Positions 9,534 to 18,269 are shown, counted from the stretch's first letter. The stretch: DNA of 64,000 bases from Psychrobacter glacincola (GCA_001411745.2 LIQB01000004.1:1-64000), one strand, 5' to 3'. Notes: generated from the sequence alone by a model not told the origin. Made by a program: numbers and translations.

Positions 9534-9691
9534 AACACACTCACCTTATTGACTATCACAAATTAGAATTTTTAAGAGCTATTTACTGTTGAGCACAGCT
9601 TGTGGCAGTTGCACCGCTTATTATTGAAAACCATTTTTTAGACGATTAGAGTCTTGACAAAGCCAAAGTCTTTCATACGAATAACAATGTT

Positions 9692-9710
9692 AATGATAAT
9701 TGTTAGCATT
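9692..9710. promoter_or_regulatory. Candidate Fur box upstream of the receptor
   Basis: AATGATAATTGTTAGCATT matches the 19-base Fur consensus at most positions of its GATAAT half and partly in the other half. It lies about 160 bases before the receptor start. Iron repression is inferred. Confidence 0.6.
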
Positions 9711-9970
9711 TAAATAATGAGAGGCATAATAACGAAGTATTAACAATTTGGCAATAATTAATGCGAGAAATTTAATATTAAAGAATAGCGCTAAATCTGG
9801 CTGGCTTATTCCGTTTTGTTGCTTACTGTTTTTAGACAAGTCAAAATAGCGAGCAAACCAAATCCACTGCGCTATGTTCGTCTAATAGACTGTTATTATT
9901 TAAGAAATAAAGCCATCAACATGAAAAAAAACGTTGCAATAGCCAACCCTTTCACTATACCCTTAGATAG

Positions 9971-9986
9971 TTGACCAATTAGTCAG
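9971..9986. promoter_or_regulatory. RutR-type operator upstream of urate permease
   Basis: TTGACCAATTAGTCAG matches the E. coli RutR consensus TTGACCANNTGGTCAA at 12 of 14 defined positions. The same motif occurs in the TetR/uraD gap at 12536, with shared flanks (TAG before, GTTTA after). It lies about 200 bases before the permease start. Confidence 0.65.
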
Positions 9987-10189
9987 GTTTAAACCTACGA
10001 CTATTAGTCATATTGATAAATAATAGCTAGCTGCTGATATTTATTAGCACAAGGATAAGTGCGACTCTTTGTGAGACAACTAAGCAATATGAAGATAAAC
10101 GGTGTGTCGATATCCATCTCTAAATTCATCACACTGCTTAGCGCTCTCCACAGAGCTTGGACTAAAAGTCACTTTAGGAGGAAGCCAAG

Positions 10190-11599
10190 ATGAGCGAACA
10201 CATTCAAGGGAACCCCGATTTACTATACGGATTGCATGACCGCCCTACCCCTACAAAAGCCTTTTTGGGCGCAGTACAACACGTACTTGCCAGCTTTGTC
10301 GGTATCATCACCCCCTCATTAATCATAGGCGGCGTCTTGGGTTTGGGGGAACATATCCCTTATCTCATCAGCATGTCATTGATGGTATCAGGGGTCGCTA
10401 CCTTTATTCAGACGCATAAAGTTGGACCTGTAGGTTCAGGTCTTATGGCGTTACAAGGAACCAGTTTTGGCTTCTTGGCCGCGGTATTGGCGGCAGGTTT
10501 TGTGGTAAAAAACAAAGGCGGGAGTCCGGAGGAGATTCTCTCGGTTATCTTTGGCGTCTCCTTTCTTGGTGCCTTCGTTGAGATTTTCTTAAGTCAATTC
10601 ATTACCAGACTCAAATCTCTGATGAGCCCTATCGTGACGGGTTGTGTGATTGTGACCATCGGTCTGTCATTAACCAAGGTTGGTCTGACGGATTTGGCAG
10701 GCGGCGTGGGCGCTGAAGATTTCGGGAGTATACAGAATCTGCTGCTCGGTGGCGGAGTCTTGGTCAGTGTGGTATTGATTAGTATTGTTAATAATAAAGT
10801 CATTCGCTCCAGTGCTATTTTTATAGGGCTGATGCTTGGTCTGATCGCAGCCATTCTTATGGGACGCATTGATTTCTCTTTGGTCTCTGATGCCCCTATT
10901 TTTACGCTACCTGTACCATTCAAGTTTGGCTTTGGGTTTGATTGGCAGGCTTTTATTCCTATCGCCTTTATGTATGTCATTACCAGCATTGAAACCTCTG
11001 GTGATTTGACGGCGACTTCGATGATATCGGGCGAACCCATCAAAGGACCTTTATACGAGAAACGCATTAAAGGTGGCGTATTAGGTGATGGTGTCAACTC
11101 ATTAATTGCGGCGGTATTTAACACGTTCCCTGTGACGACTTTTAGCCAAAACAACGGCGTGATTCAGATGACTGGTATTGCCAGTCGCTATGTGGGCTTT
11201 TATGTTGGGGCTATCTTGTTCACTATGGGGCTATTCCCTATTTTGGGTGCTATCTTTACCCAATTGCCAAAACCAGTCGTTGGCGGCGTGACGTTATTGA
11301 TGTTTGCAACGGTAGCGACTGCTGGTATTCGTATTCTATCAACGGTCAACTTTACCCATCGCAACATCTTAATCATTGCCACTTCGCTAGGTCTGTCCAT
11401 GGGCGTGGCTTTTGTTCCTGATGTATTCGCACAGGCGCCGCAGCTTTTCCGTAATATCTTTGGGTCAGCAGTTACTATGTCAGGTATTGTTGCCATTACT
11501 CTTGATATGATTTTGCCCAAAAACTACGGTGTCGAATTTGATACGGTAGAACAGCATCTGGATGACGGTCTAAAGCCTCTTAGACAAAAAGCTTCTTAA
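10190..11599 (+). CDS. NCS2 nucleobase:cation symporter, probable urate/xanthine permease
   Basis: 469-aa inner-membrane symporter of the nucleobase-ascorbate (NCS2) family with about 14 hydrophobic segments. Diagnostic features are the QH pair in the first helix (AVQHVLASFVG), the TM8 acidic motif SIETSGDLTATS, and the signature QNNGVIQMTG near residue 320. That form of the NAT signature is known in urate and xanthine carriers such as YgfU/UacT and the Bacillus PucJ/PucK proteins. A strong AGGAGG site precedes the ATG. It sits beside the urate-degradation genes and carries the same operator motif, so import of urate (or xanthine) to feed puuD is the likely role. Uracil transport cannot be excluded. 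Confidence 0.87.
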   Translation: MSEHIQGNPDLLYGLHDRPTPTKAFLGAVQHVLASFVGIITPSLIIGGVLGLGEHIPYLISMSLMVSGVATFIQTHKVGPVGSGLMALQGTSFGFLAAVLAAGFVVKNKGGSPEEILSVIFGVSFLGAFVEIFLSQFITRLKSLMSPIVTGCVIVTIGLSLTKVGLTDLAGGVGAEDFGSIQNLLLGGGVLVSVVLISIVNNKVIRSSAIFIGLMLGLIAAILMGRIDFSLVSDAPIFTLPVPFKFGFGFDWQAFIPIAFMYVITSIETSGDLTATSMISGEPIKGPLYEKRIKGGVLGDGVNSLIAAVFNTFPVTTFSQNNGVIQMTGIASRYVGFYVGAILFTMGLFPILGAIFTQLPKPVVGGVTLLMFATVATAGIRILSTVNFTHRNILIIATSLGLSMGVAFVPDVFAQAPQLFRNIFGSAVTMSGIVAITLDMILPKNYGVEFDTVEQHLDDGLKPLRQKAS

Positions 11600-11677
11600 A
11601 CGTACGTTAGGATAGTCAAATTCTTTACCAGTCAGCATTTCTGTTCTGGTTCTGCACATTGACTCTTTTAGCGCGCC

Positions 11678-11712
11678 TTAATACGAAAACATTTAAAGTG
11701 CTTTCGTATTAA
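11678..11712. terminator. Convergent hairpin between permease and TetR genes
   Basis: TTAATACGAAA (11678-11688) and its perfect complement (11702-11712) form an 11-bp stem with a 13-base loop. It lies between two converging genes. There is no long T run, so it may be a weak bidirectional terminator. Confidence 0.5.
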
Positions 11713-11749
11713 TGGCATGTTATAGACGTAAAATAATAATACATAAGCA

Positions 11750-12415
11750 TTACTCAAGACCACAGCCACGCAAAATAAACGGCACTAAAAAGTCTGCCGC
11801 CCGCGCTTCATCCTGCTGATCGTACTCACTCTTTTCCATCAAACCGACAATTTCTGTCTCAAATTCTGCATATCGCTGCGTCGTTGCCCAAATCAAAATC
11901 AATAGCTGTAAAGGGTCAGCGATGCCAATTTTGCCTTGCTCATGCCAAGTTTTCATCACTTGTGCCTTGTCTAGCGCCCACGCCTTCATGGTCGCCGACA
12001 TAAATTCATGCAGATGCGGGGCACCGCCGATGACTTCCAGCGCAAATAATTTATGGCGATTGGGATGAGCAAACGCTTGATGCAATTTGGTACGGACAAA
12101 CTTTTCGATGACCGTTTTAGGGTCACTATCGACACTCATAGCGACCAAGCCATCGTTCCACTCTTGAATAATAGAATGCAGCACTGCTTGGTACAGATTT
12201 TTTTTATTCTTAAAGTAGTAATGCACGTTGGCTTTTGGCAGCTCGGCTCTATCGGCAATACCTTGCATCGTCGCACCGCGAAAACCTTGCAGCACGAACT
12301 CCTCTTCTGCCGCCGCCAAAATGACGGTTTGATTGTGGGCGCGGATATCTTGCTGGTTGCGCTGTACAGGCGCGTCAGACGCAGCTTGTGGTTCTATATC
12401 GTTATGTTGAGCCAT
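11750..12415 (-). CDS. RutR-like TetR family repressor of purine/urate genes
   Basis: 221-aa TetR-family regulator. The helix-turn-helix is at about residues 30-75 (ILAAAEEEFVLQGFRGATMQGIADRAELPKANVHYYFKNKKNLYQAVL). The C-terminal half follows the RutR/YcdC ligand domain: LFALEVIGGAPHL, then DPLQLLILIWATTQRYAEFETEI, close to E. coli RutR, which has WASTQHYADF. In E. coli RutR senses uracil and thymine. Here the gene is divergent from uraD, and two RutR-like operators flank it, so it probably represses the urate cluster, the permease and itself. The effector might be a purine rather than uracil. The first 25 residues are a hydrophilic extension. Confidence 0.85.
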   Translation of the reverse strand: MAQHNDIEPQAASDAPVQRNQQDIRAHNQTVILAAAEEEFVLQGFRGATMQGIADRAELPKANVHYYFKNKKNLYQAVLHSIIQEWNDGLVAMSVDSDPKTVIEKFVRTKLHQAFAHPNRHKLFALEVIGGAPHLHEFMSATMKAWALDKAQVMKTWHEQGKIGIADPLQLLILIWATTQRYAEFETEIVGLMEKSEYDQQDEARAADFLVPFILRGCGLE

Positions 12416-12535
12416 GATAAATGTTACCTGTCATTATTGTGATGAATAGAGAGCCATATCCCAGCCAATAACTGGATTCATATGCTAATTTTTATGAAAT
12501 ATCACCAGTCTAAATAAAATATTTGCATAAAGTAG

Positions 12536-12551
12536 TTGACCAAATGGTCAG
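12536..12551. promoter_or_regulatory. RutR-type operator in the TetR/uraD divergent gap
   Basis: TTGACCAAATGGTCAG contains the palindrome TGACCANNTGGTCA and matches the E. coli RutR consensus at all but the last defined position. It is 121 bases from the TetR start and 119 from the uraD start, so it can control both. Confidence 0.78.
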
Positions 12552-12669
12552 GTTTAAGCAGAATAGCTCATAGTAAACCAATTATTAATCGATAAATACT
12601 ACTTTAGCATGAGATGTTATCGAGAGATGCTACTCCACTGCTTTTGTCAGAAAAGAAAAGGATGTCATA

Positions 12670-13191
12670 GTGAAATTATCTTTACAGCAGTTTAATGAGC
12701 TCTCAACAGCTGAGGCAATTTCACATCTATTGACCTGCTGTACCAGCACCCATTGGGCGCAGGCTTTAGAAAAAAAACGTCCTTTCGCTGATATATCTAC
12801 ATTACTTGCTCATAGTGATGATGCTTGGGCACAAGCACAGACAGCAGAAGCCCAGTTACTAGAGGCTTTTGATGGTCATCCACAAATCGGTAACGTCGAC
12901 TCGTTAAAAGAAAAATACCGCAATACTCAAGACAGTGCTGCCCATGAGCAGTCTGGTGCCAATGATGCCAATGACGAGGTGATTGAAGCTTTGTCACAAG
13001 GCAATCAAGATTACCTTGATAAATTTGGCTTTATCTTTATCGTATTTGCCACTGGTAAGAGCGCACAGCAAATGCTCGATTTATTGTTAGCACGCCTGCC
13101 CAATGATCGCGCTACTGAGCTGGTCAATGCGGCGGCTGAGCAAAATAAAATCACCCGCTTACGTTTACAGAAACTGCTGAGTGACGCTTAA
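12670..13191 (+). CDS. uraD: OHCU decarboxylase
   Basis: 173-aa 2-oxo-4-hydroxy-4-carboxy-5-ureidoimidazoline decarboxylase, third step of urate breakdown, giving S-allantoin. The motif AFDGHPQIGNVDSL (about residue 75) holds the catalytic His of the family, and FGFIFIVFATGKSAQQML with the following LLARLPND region matches the C-terminal part. The start is GTG; an AAAAGGA site sits about eight bases upstream, and no in-frame ATG with a site is closer. It is first in the run uraD, uraH, puuD, puuE, ureidoglycine aminohydrolase and ureidoglycolate lyase. Regulation by the divergent RutR-like repressor is inferred. Confidence 0.9.
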   Translation: MKLSLQQFNELSTAEAISHLLTCCTSTHWAQALEKKRPFADISTLLAHSDDAWAQAQTAEAQLLEAFDGHPQIGNVDSLKEKYRNTQDSAAHEQSGANDANDEVIEALSQGNQDYLDKFGFIFIVFATGKSAQQMLDLLLARLPNDRATELVNAAAEQNKITRLRLQKLLSDA

Positions 13192-13234
13192 AGCATTCAG
13201 CCCATCTGACTCAATTTATATAAAAGGAATTATT

Positions 13235-13603
13235 ATGTCAGGTACTCTCTCATCGCATATTTTAGATACCCATTTGGGCAAACCAGCCGCTGGTATTGCC
13301 GTGACGCTAGATCGCGTAAGCGCAACTGGCGAGGCATCTCTATTAGCCAATGGCGTCACCAACGCGGATGGACGCGTGGCACCAGATAGCTGGTCGTTTG
13401 ACCCAACGATTGATATTGCTGAATATCACTTAGATGTTGGTCGTTATACCTTAACCTTTGATACGCAGTCTTATTTCGATGCACAAAATCTCACGGCTTT
13501 TTATCCACAAGTAGTCATCGATTTTATGATAAGTGATAACGGTCACTATCATGTACCGCTACTGCTTAGCGCACATGGCTACAGCACGTATCGCGGCTCT
13601 TAG
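13235..13603 (+). CDS. uraH: 5-hydroxyisourate hydrolase
   Basis: 122-aa transthyretin-like HIU hydrolase converting 5-hydroxyisourate to OHCU. The N-terminal SSHILDTHLGKPAAGI carries the first active-site His, and the protein ends in the family signature YSTYRGS. HYHVPLLLSAHGYSTYRGS holds the second conserved His region. The reading frame opens at 13181, overlapping uraD, but the ATG at 13235 gives the usual family length and is preceded by AAAAGGA at ideal spacing. It acts between PuuD and UraD in the same operon. Confidence 0.93.
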   Translation: MSGTLSSHILDTHLGKPAAGIAVTLDRVSATGEASLLANGVTNADGRVAPDSWSFDPTIDIAEYHLDVGRYTLTFDTQSYFDAQNLTAFYPQVVIDFMISDNGHYHVPLLLSAHGYSTYRGS

Positions 13604-13716
13604 TTTTTGACATCACTATATAAAAACACATCATAAAAGAACGTCGCCATAGCAAAACGCGTCGAAAGATTGAAAAAAGCTGAACAAAAGAAAATTGTAA
13701 AAAGGACATTTGCAAC

Positions 13717-15039
13717 ATGGGCGCTTATTATCTCGATTGGTTTAACTTATTTTTTCGCTGGTTCCACGTCATCGCTGGCGTGGCATGGATTGGTGCGTCT
13801 TTTTACTTTGTTTGGCTAGATCTTAGTTTACGTAAACCACCACAGTGGAAAGCTGACAAAGGCATTTCAGGCGACTTATGGGCGGTACATGGTGGCGGCT
13901 TTTATGAAATTGCCAAATACAAGCTTGAGCCCGAAGAGATGCCAAAAACCCTGCACTGGTTTAAATGGGAAGCTTATACCACTTGGCTGACGGGTATGGC
14001 GATGCTCTCTATCGTCTATTATGCCAATGCGACTGCCTACTTGATTGATCCCAGCAAAGTCGATTTTGGTAGTAGTATCGGTGCCATCTCGACCAGTTTG
14101 TTATTTTTATTCGGCAGCTATTTCATTTATGAAGTAATTGTCCGCAGCCATTTGGGAAAAAACTCGTTCATTTTTAGCACCATTATTTTTATCTTATTAA
14201 TCATCGCCTGCTGGGGTTCTTATCAGTTATTTAGTGACCGAGCTTCGTTTATTCATATCGGTGCTATCTTAGGTACTGTGATGGCAGGTAATGTGTTCTT
14301 TGGCATCATGCCCGCTCAACGAGCGCTGGTAGAATGCGTGAGGCGTGGCGAAAAACCAGGCAAAGAAGTAGCGGACTTGGCACTACAAGCAAAAAACCGC
14401 TCGCTGATGAACAACTATTTTACCTTACCGCTGATCTTTACCATGATTAGCAACCATTATCCGATGATGTACTCTCATGCTCACGGCTGGTTGGTATTGG
14501 TATTTGTGGGTATCATCACGGCTATTGTACGTCACTATTTTAACCAAAAGCATTTAGACAATCATAAGCCGCGTTATTTGGTCATCCCTGCTGTCTTAAC
14601 TGTATTATTAATTATTTGGATGCGCCCAGAACCAATTGAGCCATTACCTGTTGTCACTGCTGCAACCGCTGCTGAAACGGCGACACCAGATAGTGTACCA
14701 CCAACAACTGATAGTGCAGCCGACGGTTCTACTATAAGCACTGATGCCGCCTCAAATGAAAATATCACTGCCGATGTCGTACCAGTAACTGCTTCTGCTG
14801 ATGATGCCATTATGGATGTCGTGCACACGCGCTGTAGCACGTGCCATGCCGCTCAGCCTACTCAGCAAGGATTTGCCGCGCCGCCAGCTGGTATCATCTT
14901 GCAGACACCAACCGACATGAAAACTCATAAAGCAAAAATCGTCACTGCTGTACAAACAGGCTATATGCCACTGGGTAATCTCACAAAATTGACGGATGAA
15001 GAACGTCAGCAAATGGTGGCTTACGCATCGGGCTTATAG
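13717..15039 (+). CDS. puuD: Membrane-bound urate oxidase with C-terminal cytochrome c domain
   Basis: 440-aa PuuD-type urate oxidase/hydroxylase that forms 5-hydroxyisourate and passes electrons to the respiratory chain instead of O2/H2O2 chemistry. About eight hydrophobic segments occupy residues 8-305, beginning with the family motif WFNLFFRWFHVIAGVAWIGASFYF. Residues about 308-365 are a Thr/Ala/Ser/Asp-rich linker. The C-terminal 75 residues are a class I cytochrome c with the haem site CSTCH (about residue 371) and the candidate distal Met in YMPLGN. The intact cytochrome suggests that electrons enter the chain through this domain. It is in an operon with uraD/uraH upstream and puuE downstream. 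Confidence 0.93.
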   Translation: MGAYYLDWFNLFFRWFHVIAGVAWIGASFYFVWLDLSLRKPPQWKADKGISGDLWAVHGGGFYEIAKYKLEPEEMPKTLHWFKWEAYTTWLTGMAMLSIVYYANATAYLIDPSKVDFGSSIGAISTSLLFLFGSYFIYEVIVRSHLGKNSFIFSTIIFILLIIACWGSYQLFSDRASFIHIGAILGTVMAGNVFFGIMPAQRALVECVRRGEKPGKEVADLALQAKNRSLMNNYFTLPLIFTMISNHYPMMYSHAHGWLVLVFVGIITAIVRHYFNQKHLDNHKPRYLVIPAVLTVLLIIWMRPEPIEPLPVVTAATAAETATPDSVPPTTDSAADGSTISTDAASNENITADVVPVTASADDAIMDVVHTRCSTCHAAQPTQQGFAAPPAGIILQTPTDMKTHKAKIVTAVQTGYMPLGNLTKLTDEERQQMVAYASGL

Positions 15040-15149
15040 ATAAAGGTCGTAGATAAAGGCCGTAGATAAATATTACATGAATCCAAAGTTACGCCTTATT
15101 TTGCTTTAGTTGACTTAAGTTGCTTTAAAATATTTAGGATATATGGACA

Positions 15150-16130
15150 ATGACCAAAAAAATAATCAGCGATTTCAATCAAGACGCCTACCCTCGCGAC
15201 TTAAAAGGCTATGCTGACAAGCCGCCAAAAGCCAACTGGCCAGGCGGCGCTAAAATCGCTGTACAGTTCGTCCTCAATATCGAAGAAGGCGCAGAAAATA
15301 GCGTGATTCATGGTGACGGTCAATCAGAGCGGTTTTTATCGGATGTCTTAGGTACGCCAGAGTTTAACAATCGTCATCAGTCGATTGAGTCGGCATTTGA
15401 GTATGGTAGCCGTGTGGGTGTTTGGCGAGTATTAGACACTTTTAAAGAATACGGTTTGCCTATTACGACCTTCACTTGCGCTGCTGCTGCCGAAAAAACG
15501 CCGCATATTATCGAGCGCATATTAGAAGATGGGCACGAAATCGCCAGTCACGGTCTACGCTGGATTACTTATCAAAATATGTACCGCGAGACCGAGCGCG
15601 AGCATGTGCGCCGTGCCACTGAAATATTCGAGAGCATGATCGGCGGTCAGCCGCTCGGTTGGTACACGGGACGAGATAGCCCCAATACTCGTGAGTTGGT
15701 CGCCGAACAAGGTGGCTATATTTATGACTCAGACTCTTACGCGGATGAACTCCCTTACTGGCTCAATGTCAAAGTAGAAGACGGTAATAAAATCGCTCGT
15801 AAGCCGCATTTGGTCATTCCCTATACCTTAGAGACCAATGACATGCGCTTTGCCTCAAGCCCAGGCTTTACCAACGCCGAGCCTTTTTATCAATATTTAA
15901 AAGACAGCTTCGATACCTTATACGAAGAAGGCGCACACACACCCAAGATGCTGACCATCGGTTTGCATTGCCGCATCATTGGTCGCGCCGGTCGCATCAT
16001 CGCCCTCAAAAAGTTTTTGCAATATATCACCAGCAAGCCCGATGTGTGGGTATGCCGCCGTGATGACATTGCCAAACACTGGTATAAAAACCATCCAGCC
16101 ACTGCCGATAACACTGCGAACTGGATGTAA
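15150..16130 (+). CDS. puuE: Allantoinase, polysaccharide-deacetylase type
   Basis: 326-aa PuuE-type allantoinase hydrolysing allantoin to allantoate; this family is unrelated to AllB amidohydrolases. The N-terminal WPGGAKIAVQFVLNIEEGAE, the central FTCAAAAEKTPHI and EIASHGLRW, and TGRDSPNTRELVAEQGGYIYDSDSYADELPYW are all characteristic. It lacks the full metal triad of true deacetylases, as usual in this group. C-terminal LTIGLHCRIIGRAGR is the family's ending motif. AGGA lies about ten bases before the ATG. Same strand as puuD, 110 bases downstream. Confidence 0.92.
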   Translation: MTKKIISDFNQDAYPRDLKGYADKPPKANWPGGAKIAVQFVLNIEEGAENSVIHGDGQSERFLSDVLGTPEFNNRHQSIESAFEYGSRVGVWRVLDTFKEYGLPITTFTCAAAAEKTPHIIERILEDGHEIASHGLRWITYQNMYRETEREHVRRATEIFESMIGGQPLGWYTGRDSPNTRELVAEQGGYIYDSDSYADELPYWLNVKVEDGNKIARKPHLVIPYTLETNDMRFASSPGFTNAEPFYQYLKDSFDTLYEEGAHTPKMLTIGLHCRIIGRAGRIIALKKFLQYITSKPDVWVCRRDDIAKHWYKNHPATADNTANWM

Positions 16131-16185
16131 CCATACGTTTAGACACAAATTTATTGCGGCACAACACCACTAAGGAACATCAACG

Positions 16186-17022
16186 ATGTCAACAAAGAGT
16201 ACATATTACGCACCAACTGGCGGATTGCCTCCACAAACACAACTGCTATCTGATCGCGCTATCTTCACCGAAGCTTATGCCATTATTCCTAAACGTGTGC
16301 TAACCGATATTGTTATTAGCTACCTGCCGTTTTGGACAGGTATGCGCATGTGGGTGCTTGCACGCCCACTTTCAGGTTTCTCTGAGACTTTTTCACAGTA
16401 TATCGTCGAAGTTGAGCCTAATGGCGGCTCAGAAAAGCCTGAGCTAGATGCAAACGCTGAAGGTGTTATATTCATCGTTGAAGGTGAAATGGACATGACT
16501 ATCGAAGGCGTGTCGCATCATCTTGAAGCGGGCGGTTATGCATTCTTACCACCCGGCTGCAAATGGACGATAAAAAACAATAGCGACAAGCACGTTAAAT
16601 TCCATTGGATTCGTAAAGCTTATCAACACTGTGAAGGAATTGATGTGCCTGAAGCCTTTGTTACTAGCGATCACGATGTTGAAGCGATTGAGATGCCGGG
16701 TACTGATGGCGTATGGGCAACCACCAGATTTACCGAGCAGTCTGATATGCGTCACGACATGCATGTGAATATCGTCACTTTCCAACCAGGTGGCGTGATT
16801 CCATTTGATGAAACTCATGTGATGGAACATGGTTTGTATGTCCTAGAAGGTAAAGCGGTCTATCACTTAAATGGTGAATGGGTAGAAGTGGAAGCGGGCG
16901 ACTTTATGTGGCTACGCGCATTTTGCCCACAATCTTGTTACGCTGGCGGACCTGGTCCATTTAGATACTTACTATACAAAGACGTGAATCGTCATATGCC
17001 GTTTATTCGCCCAGCACGATAA
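16186..17022 (+). CDS. (S)-ureidoglycine aminohydrolase
   Basis: 278-aa bicupin enzyme of the YlbA/AllE (plant UGLYAH) family, releasing ammonia from S-ureidoglycine to give S-ureidoglycolate. The first cupin is at about residues 75-140 (GVIFIVEGEMDMTIEGVSHHLEAGGYAFLPPG). The second is at about 180-265 (VNIVTFQPGGVIPFDETHVMEHGLYVLEGKAVYHLNGEWVEVEAGDFMWLRAFCPQ), with the E-H-E metal ligands typical for the manganese site. C-terminal YKDVNRHMPFIRPAR matches the family end. An AAGGAA site precedes the start. It follows puuE at 55 bases. Presence of this enzyme implies an allantoate amidohydrolase, which is not in the window. Confidence 0.9.
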   Translation: MSTKSTYYAPTGGLPPQTQLLSDRAIFTEAYAIIPKRVLTDIVISYLPFWTGMRMWVLARPLSGFSETFSQYIVEVEPNGGSEKPELDANAEGVIFIVEGEMDMTIEGVSHHLEAGGYAFLPPGCKWTIKNNSDKHVKFHWIRKAYQHCEGIDVPEAFVTSDHDVEAIEMPGTDGVWATTRFTEQSDMRHDMHVNIVTFQPGGVIPFDETHVMEHGLYVLEGKAVYHLNGEWVEVEAGDFMWLRAFCPQSCYAGGPGPFRYLLYKDVNRHMPFIRPAR

Positions 17023-17206
17023 ACCCTGCGCAATAACAATAATAATCAGAACAACAAAGCATTCAGAACGATGAGCAATATAGCGGCATAATCGTTCATT
17101 CGAATATGTCATTTATTCCCAGATGTTGATTTAATTCGCGTACGGGCTTATGGCAAAGTGGCTCATAGCAATTATAAACAGTGATCACCAAAAGTAAGGC
17201 AAAGTC

Positions 17207-17755
17207 ATGAGTACTCTTATGAAGACTACGATCGTTGCAAGACCTTTAACCAAAGCTGAGTTTGCGCCCTACGGCACTGTAATCGAACCCTATGACAAGG
17301 AAGCACAGACGCCTGAAAATAGCTACCATATCAATAAAGGCTATGCTTGCCGCCATCACGCCATCGCTGAAGCCAAACTTGACGGCGGCGATGTCGGCAT
17401 GAGTATCTTCCGCGCCAAAAAGCGTGAATTTCCTATTGCCTTATCGGTCATGGAATATCATCCGTTTGGCACGCAAGCGTTTTTTTCGATGAATGGTCAG
17501 GATTATATCGTCATCGTTGCGCCTGCTGGTGCGCCGCCACAGTCTGCGGATGATTTGACCGTGTTTTATGTCCAATCTCATCAAGGTGTGCAATACGATG
17601 CCAATGTCTGGCATCATCCGTTACTTGCCCTCGGTCGCGACTCTGATTTTTTGGTGATAGATCGTATCAATGGTGAAGGCAAAAACTGTTATGAGCTGGA
17701 TATAGAGGATTGGCAGGTGCAAATTGAACTTGCCAGTGAGCACTCTTCCGTTTAA
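17207..17755 (+). CDS. allA: Ureidoglycolate lyase
   Basis: 182-aa AllA-type cupin enzyme splitting ureidoglycolate into glyoxylate and urea. Family features are [19 protein letters not shown] at the N terminus, [14 protein letters not shown] in the middle, and the C-terminal [27 protein letters not shown] with the conserved W-H-H-P-L motif. It is the last gene of the urate run. A strong hairpin follows at 17793. The 184-base gap from the previous gene could hold a separate promoter, but no clear operator is visible. Confidence 0.9.
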   Translation: MSTLMKTTIVARPLTKAEFAPYGTVIEPYDKEAQTPENSYHINKGYACRHHAIAEAKLDGGDVGMSIFRAKKREFPIALSVMEYHPFGTQAFFSMNGQDYIVIVAPAGAPPQSADDLTVFYVQSHQGVQYDANVWHHPLLALGRDSDFLVIDRINGEGKNCYELDIEDWQVQIELASEHSSV

Positions 17756-17792
17756 TTAGGGTCTGTAAACGAGCTGTTAACCATTCATAAAC

Positions 17793-17826
17793 ATAAAGCC
17801 AGTTAATAAAGATTAGCTGGCTTTAT
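17793..17826 (+). terminator. Terminator after ureidoglycolate lyase
   Basis: ATAAAGCCAG (17793-17802) and its perfect complement (17817-17826) form a 10-bp stem with a 14-base loop. The T tail is short (TTGTG). Confidence 0.65.
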
Positions 17827-17916
17827 TGTGAATGTAGGATCCATCCTATATAAATAATCATCTTCCAAAACACAGTGCCCATTTAACAGCAGTAGCAAAA
17901 CATCTACATAGGCTAC

Positions 17917-17947
17917 TTGCCTTTTATGTACTATCGTACTAGAATAC
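17917..17947 (+). promoter_or_regulatory. trpR promoter with TrpR-operator-like sequence
   Basis: TTGCCT at 17917-17922, a 17-base spacer and TAGAAT at 17940-17945 form a good sigma-70 promoter 40 bases before trpR. TGTACTATCGTACTAG (17927-17942) overlaps the -10 element and resembles TrpR operators, which use GTACTAG half-sites. Autoregulation of a trpR-trpE-trpG operon is inferred. Confidence 0.55.
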
Positions 17948-17984
17948 TGAAACGAAGTAAGCTTCCCTTTTCTTTTCCATTAAG

Positions 17985-18269
17985 ATGAATGTTATGAGCA
18001 CAGACCCTTATCAAAGCTTATTAAGCCATTTAGCCAGTTGTCATGACAGCACCGCTATCGACCTGCTATTGAGTGCGCTATTGACGGAAAAAGAGCAGCA
18101 AGAAATCGCCAATCGTATCCGCATTTTTGACTTGCTGGAGCGCGGTGTCACCCAGCGCGAGATATCTGAGCAGCTAGGTGTCGGTATCGCTACCGTCTCG
18201 CGCGGCGCCAAAGCCATGCAAGTTCACGATGTGAGTGCCTTACTAATTACTCATAGAAAACATTCATAA
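17985..18269 (+). CDS. trpR: Trp repressor family protein
   Basis: 94-aa all-helical TrpR-family repressor. It contains LLSALLTEKEQQEIANRIRIFDLLERGVTQREISEQLGVGIATVSRGAKAM, the family core in which GVTQREISEQLGVGIATVSRG is the DNA-reading helix-turn-helix. TrpR binds L-tryptophan as corepressor. Length is close to E. coli TrpR (108 aa). A second ATG at 17994 is an alternative start; neither has a strong ribosome-binding site. It is followed on the same strand by trpE and trpG, a linkage not seen in enterobacteria. Confidence 0.88.
   Translation: MNVMSTDPYQSLLSHLASCHDSTAIDLLLSALLTEKEQQEIANRIRIFDLLERGVTQREISEQLGVGIATVSRGAKAMQVHDVSALLITHRKHS

Larger units (their letters stand above)
9534..10189. 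other. 656-bp intergenic region between receptor and permease genes
   Basis: No credible gene is visible. The region holds a Fur-like site near 9692-9710, a RutR-type operator at 9971-9986, a perfect 12-base palindrome AGGTTTAAACCT at 9985-9996, and the permease leader of about 190 bases. It is AT-rich. Confidence 0.5.

Noticed and set aside
10594..11154. 186-aa antisense frame in the permease gene
   Set aside because: It mirrors hydrophobic codons of the NCS2 permease; its composition fits an antisense shadow and it has no recognisable motif.
13181..13234. Longer start for uraH overlapping uraD
   Set aside because: The added 18 residues are not family-like, and the ATG at 13235 has an ideal AAAAGGA site.
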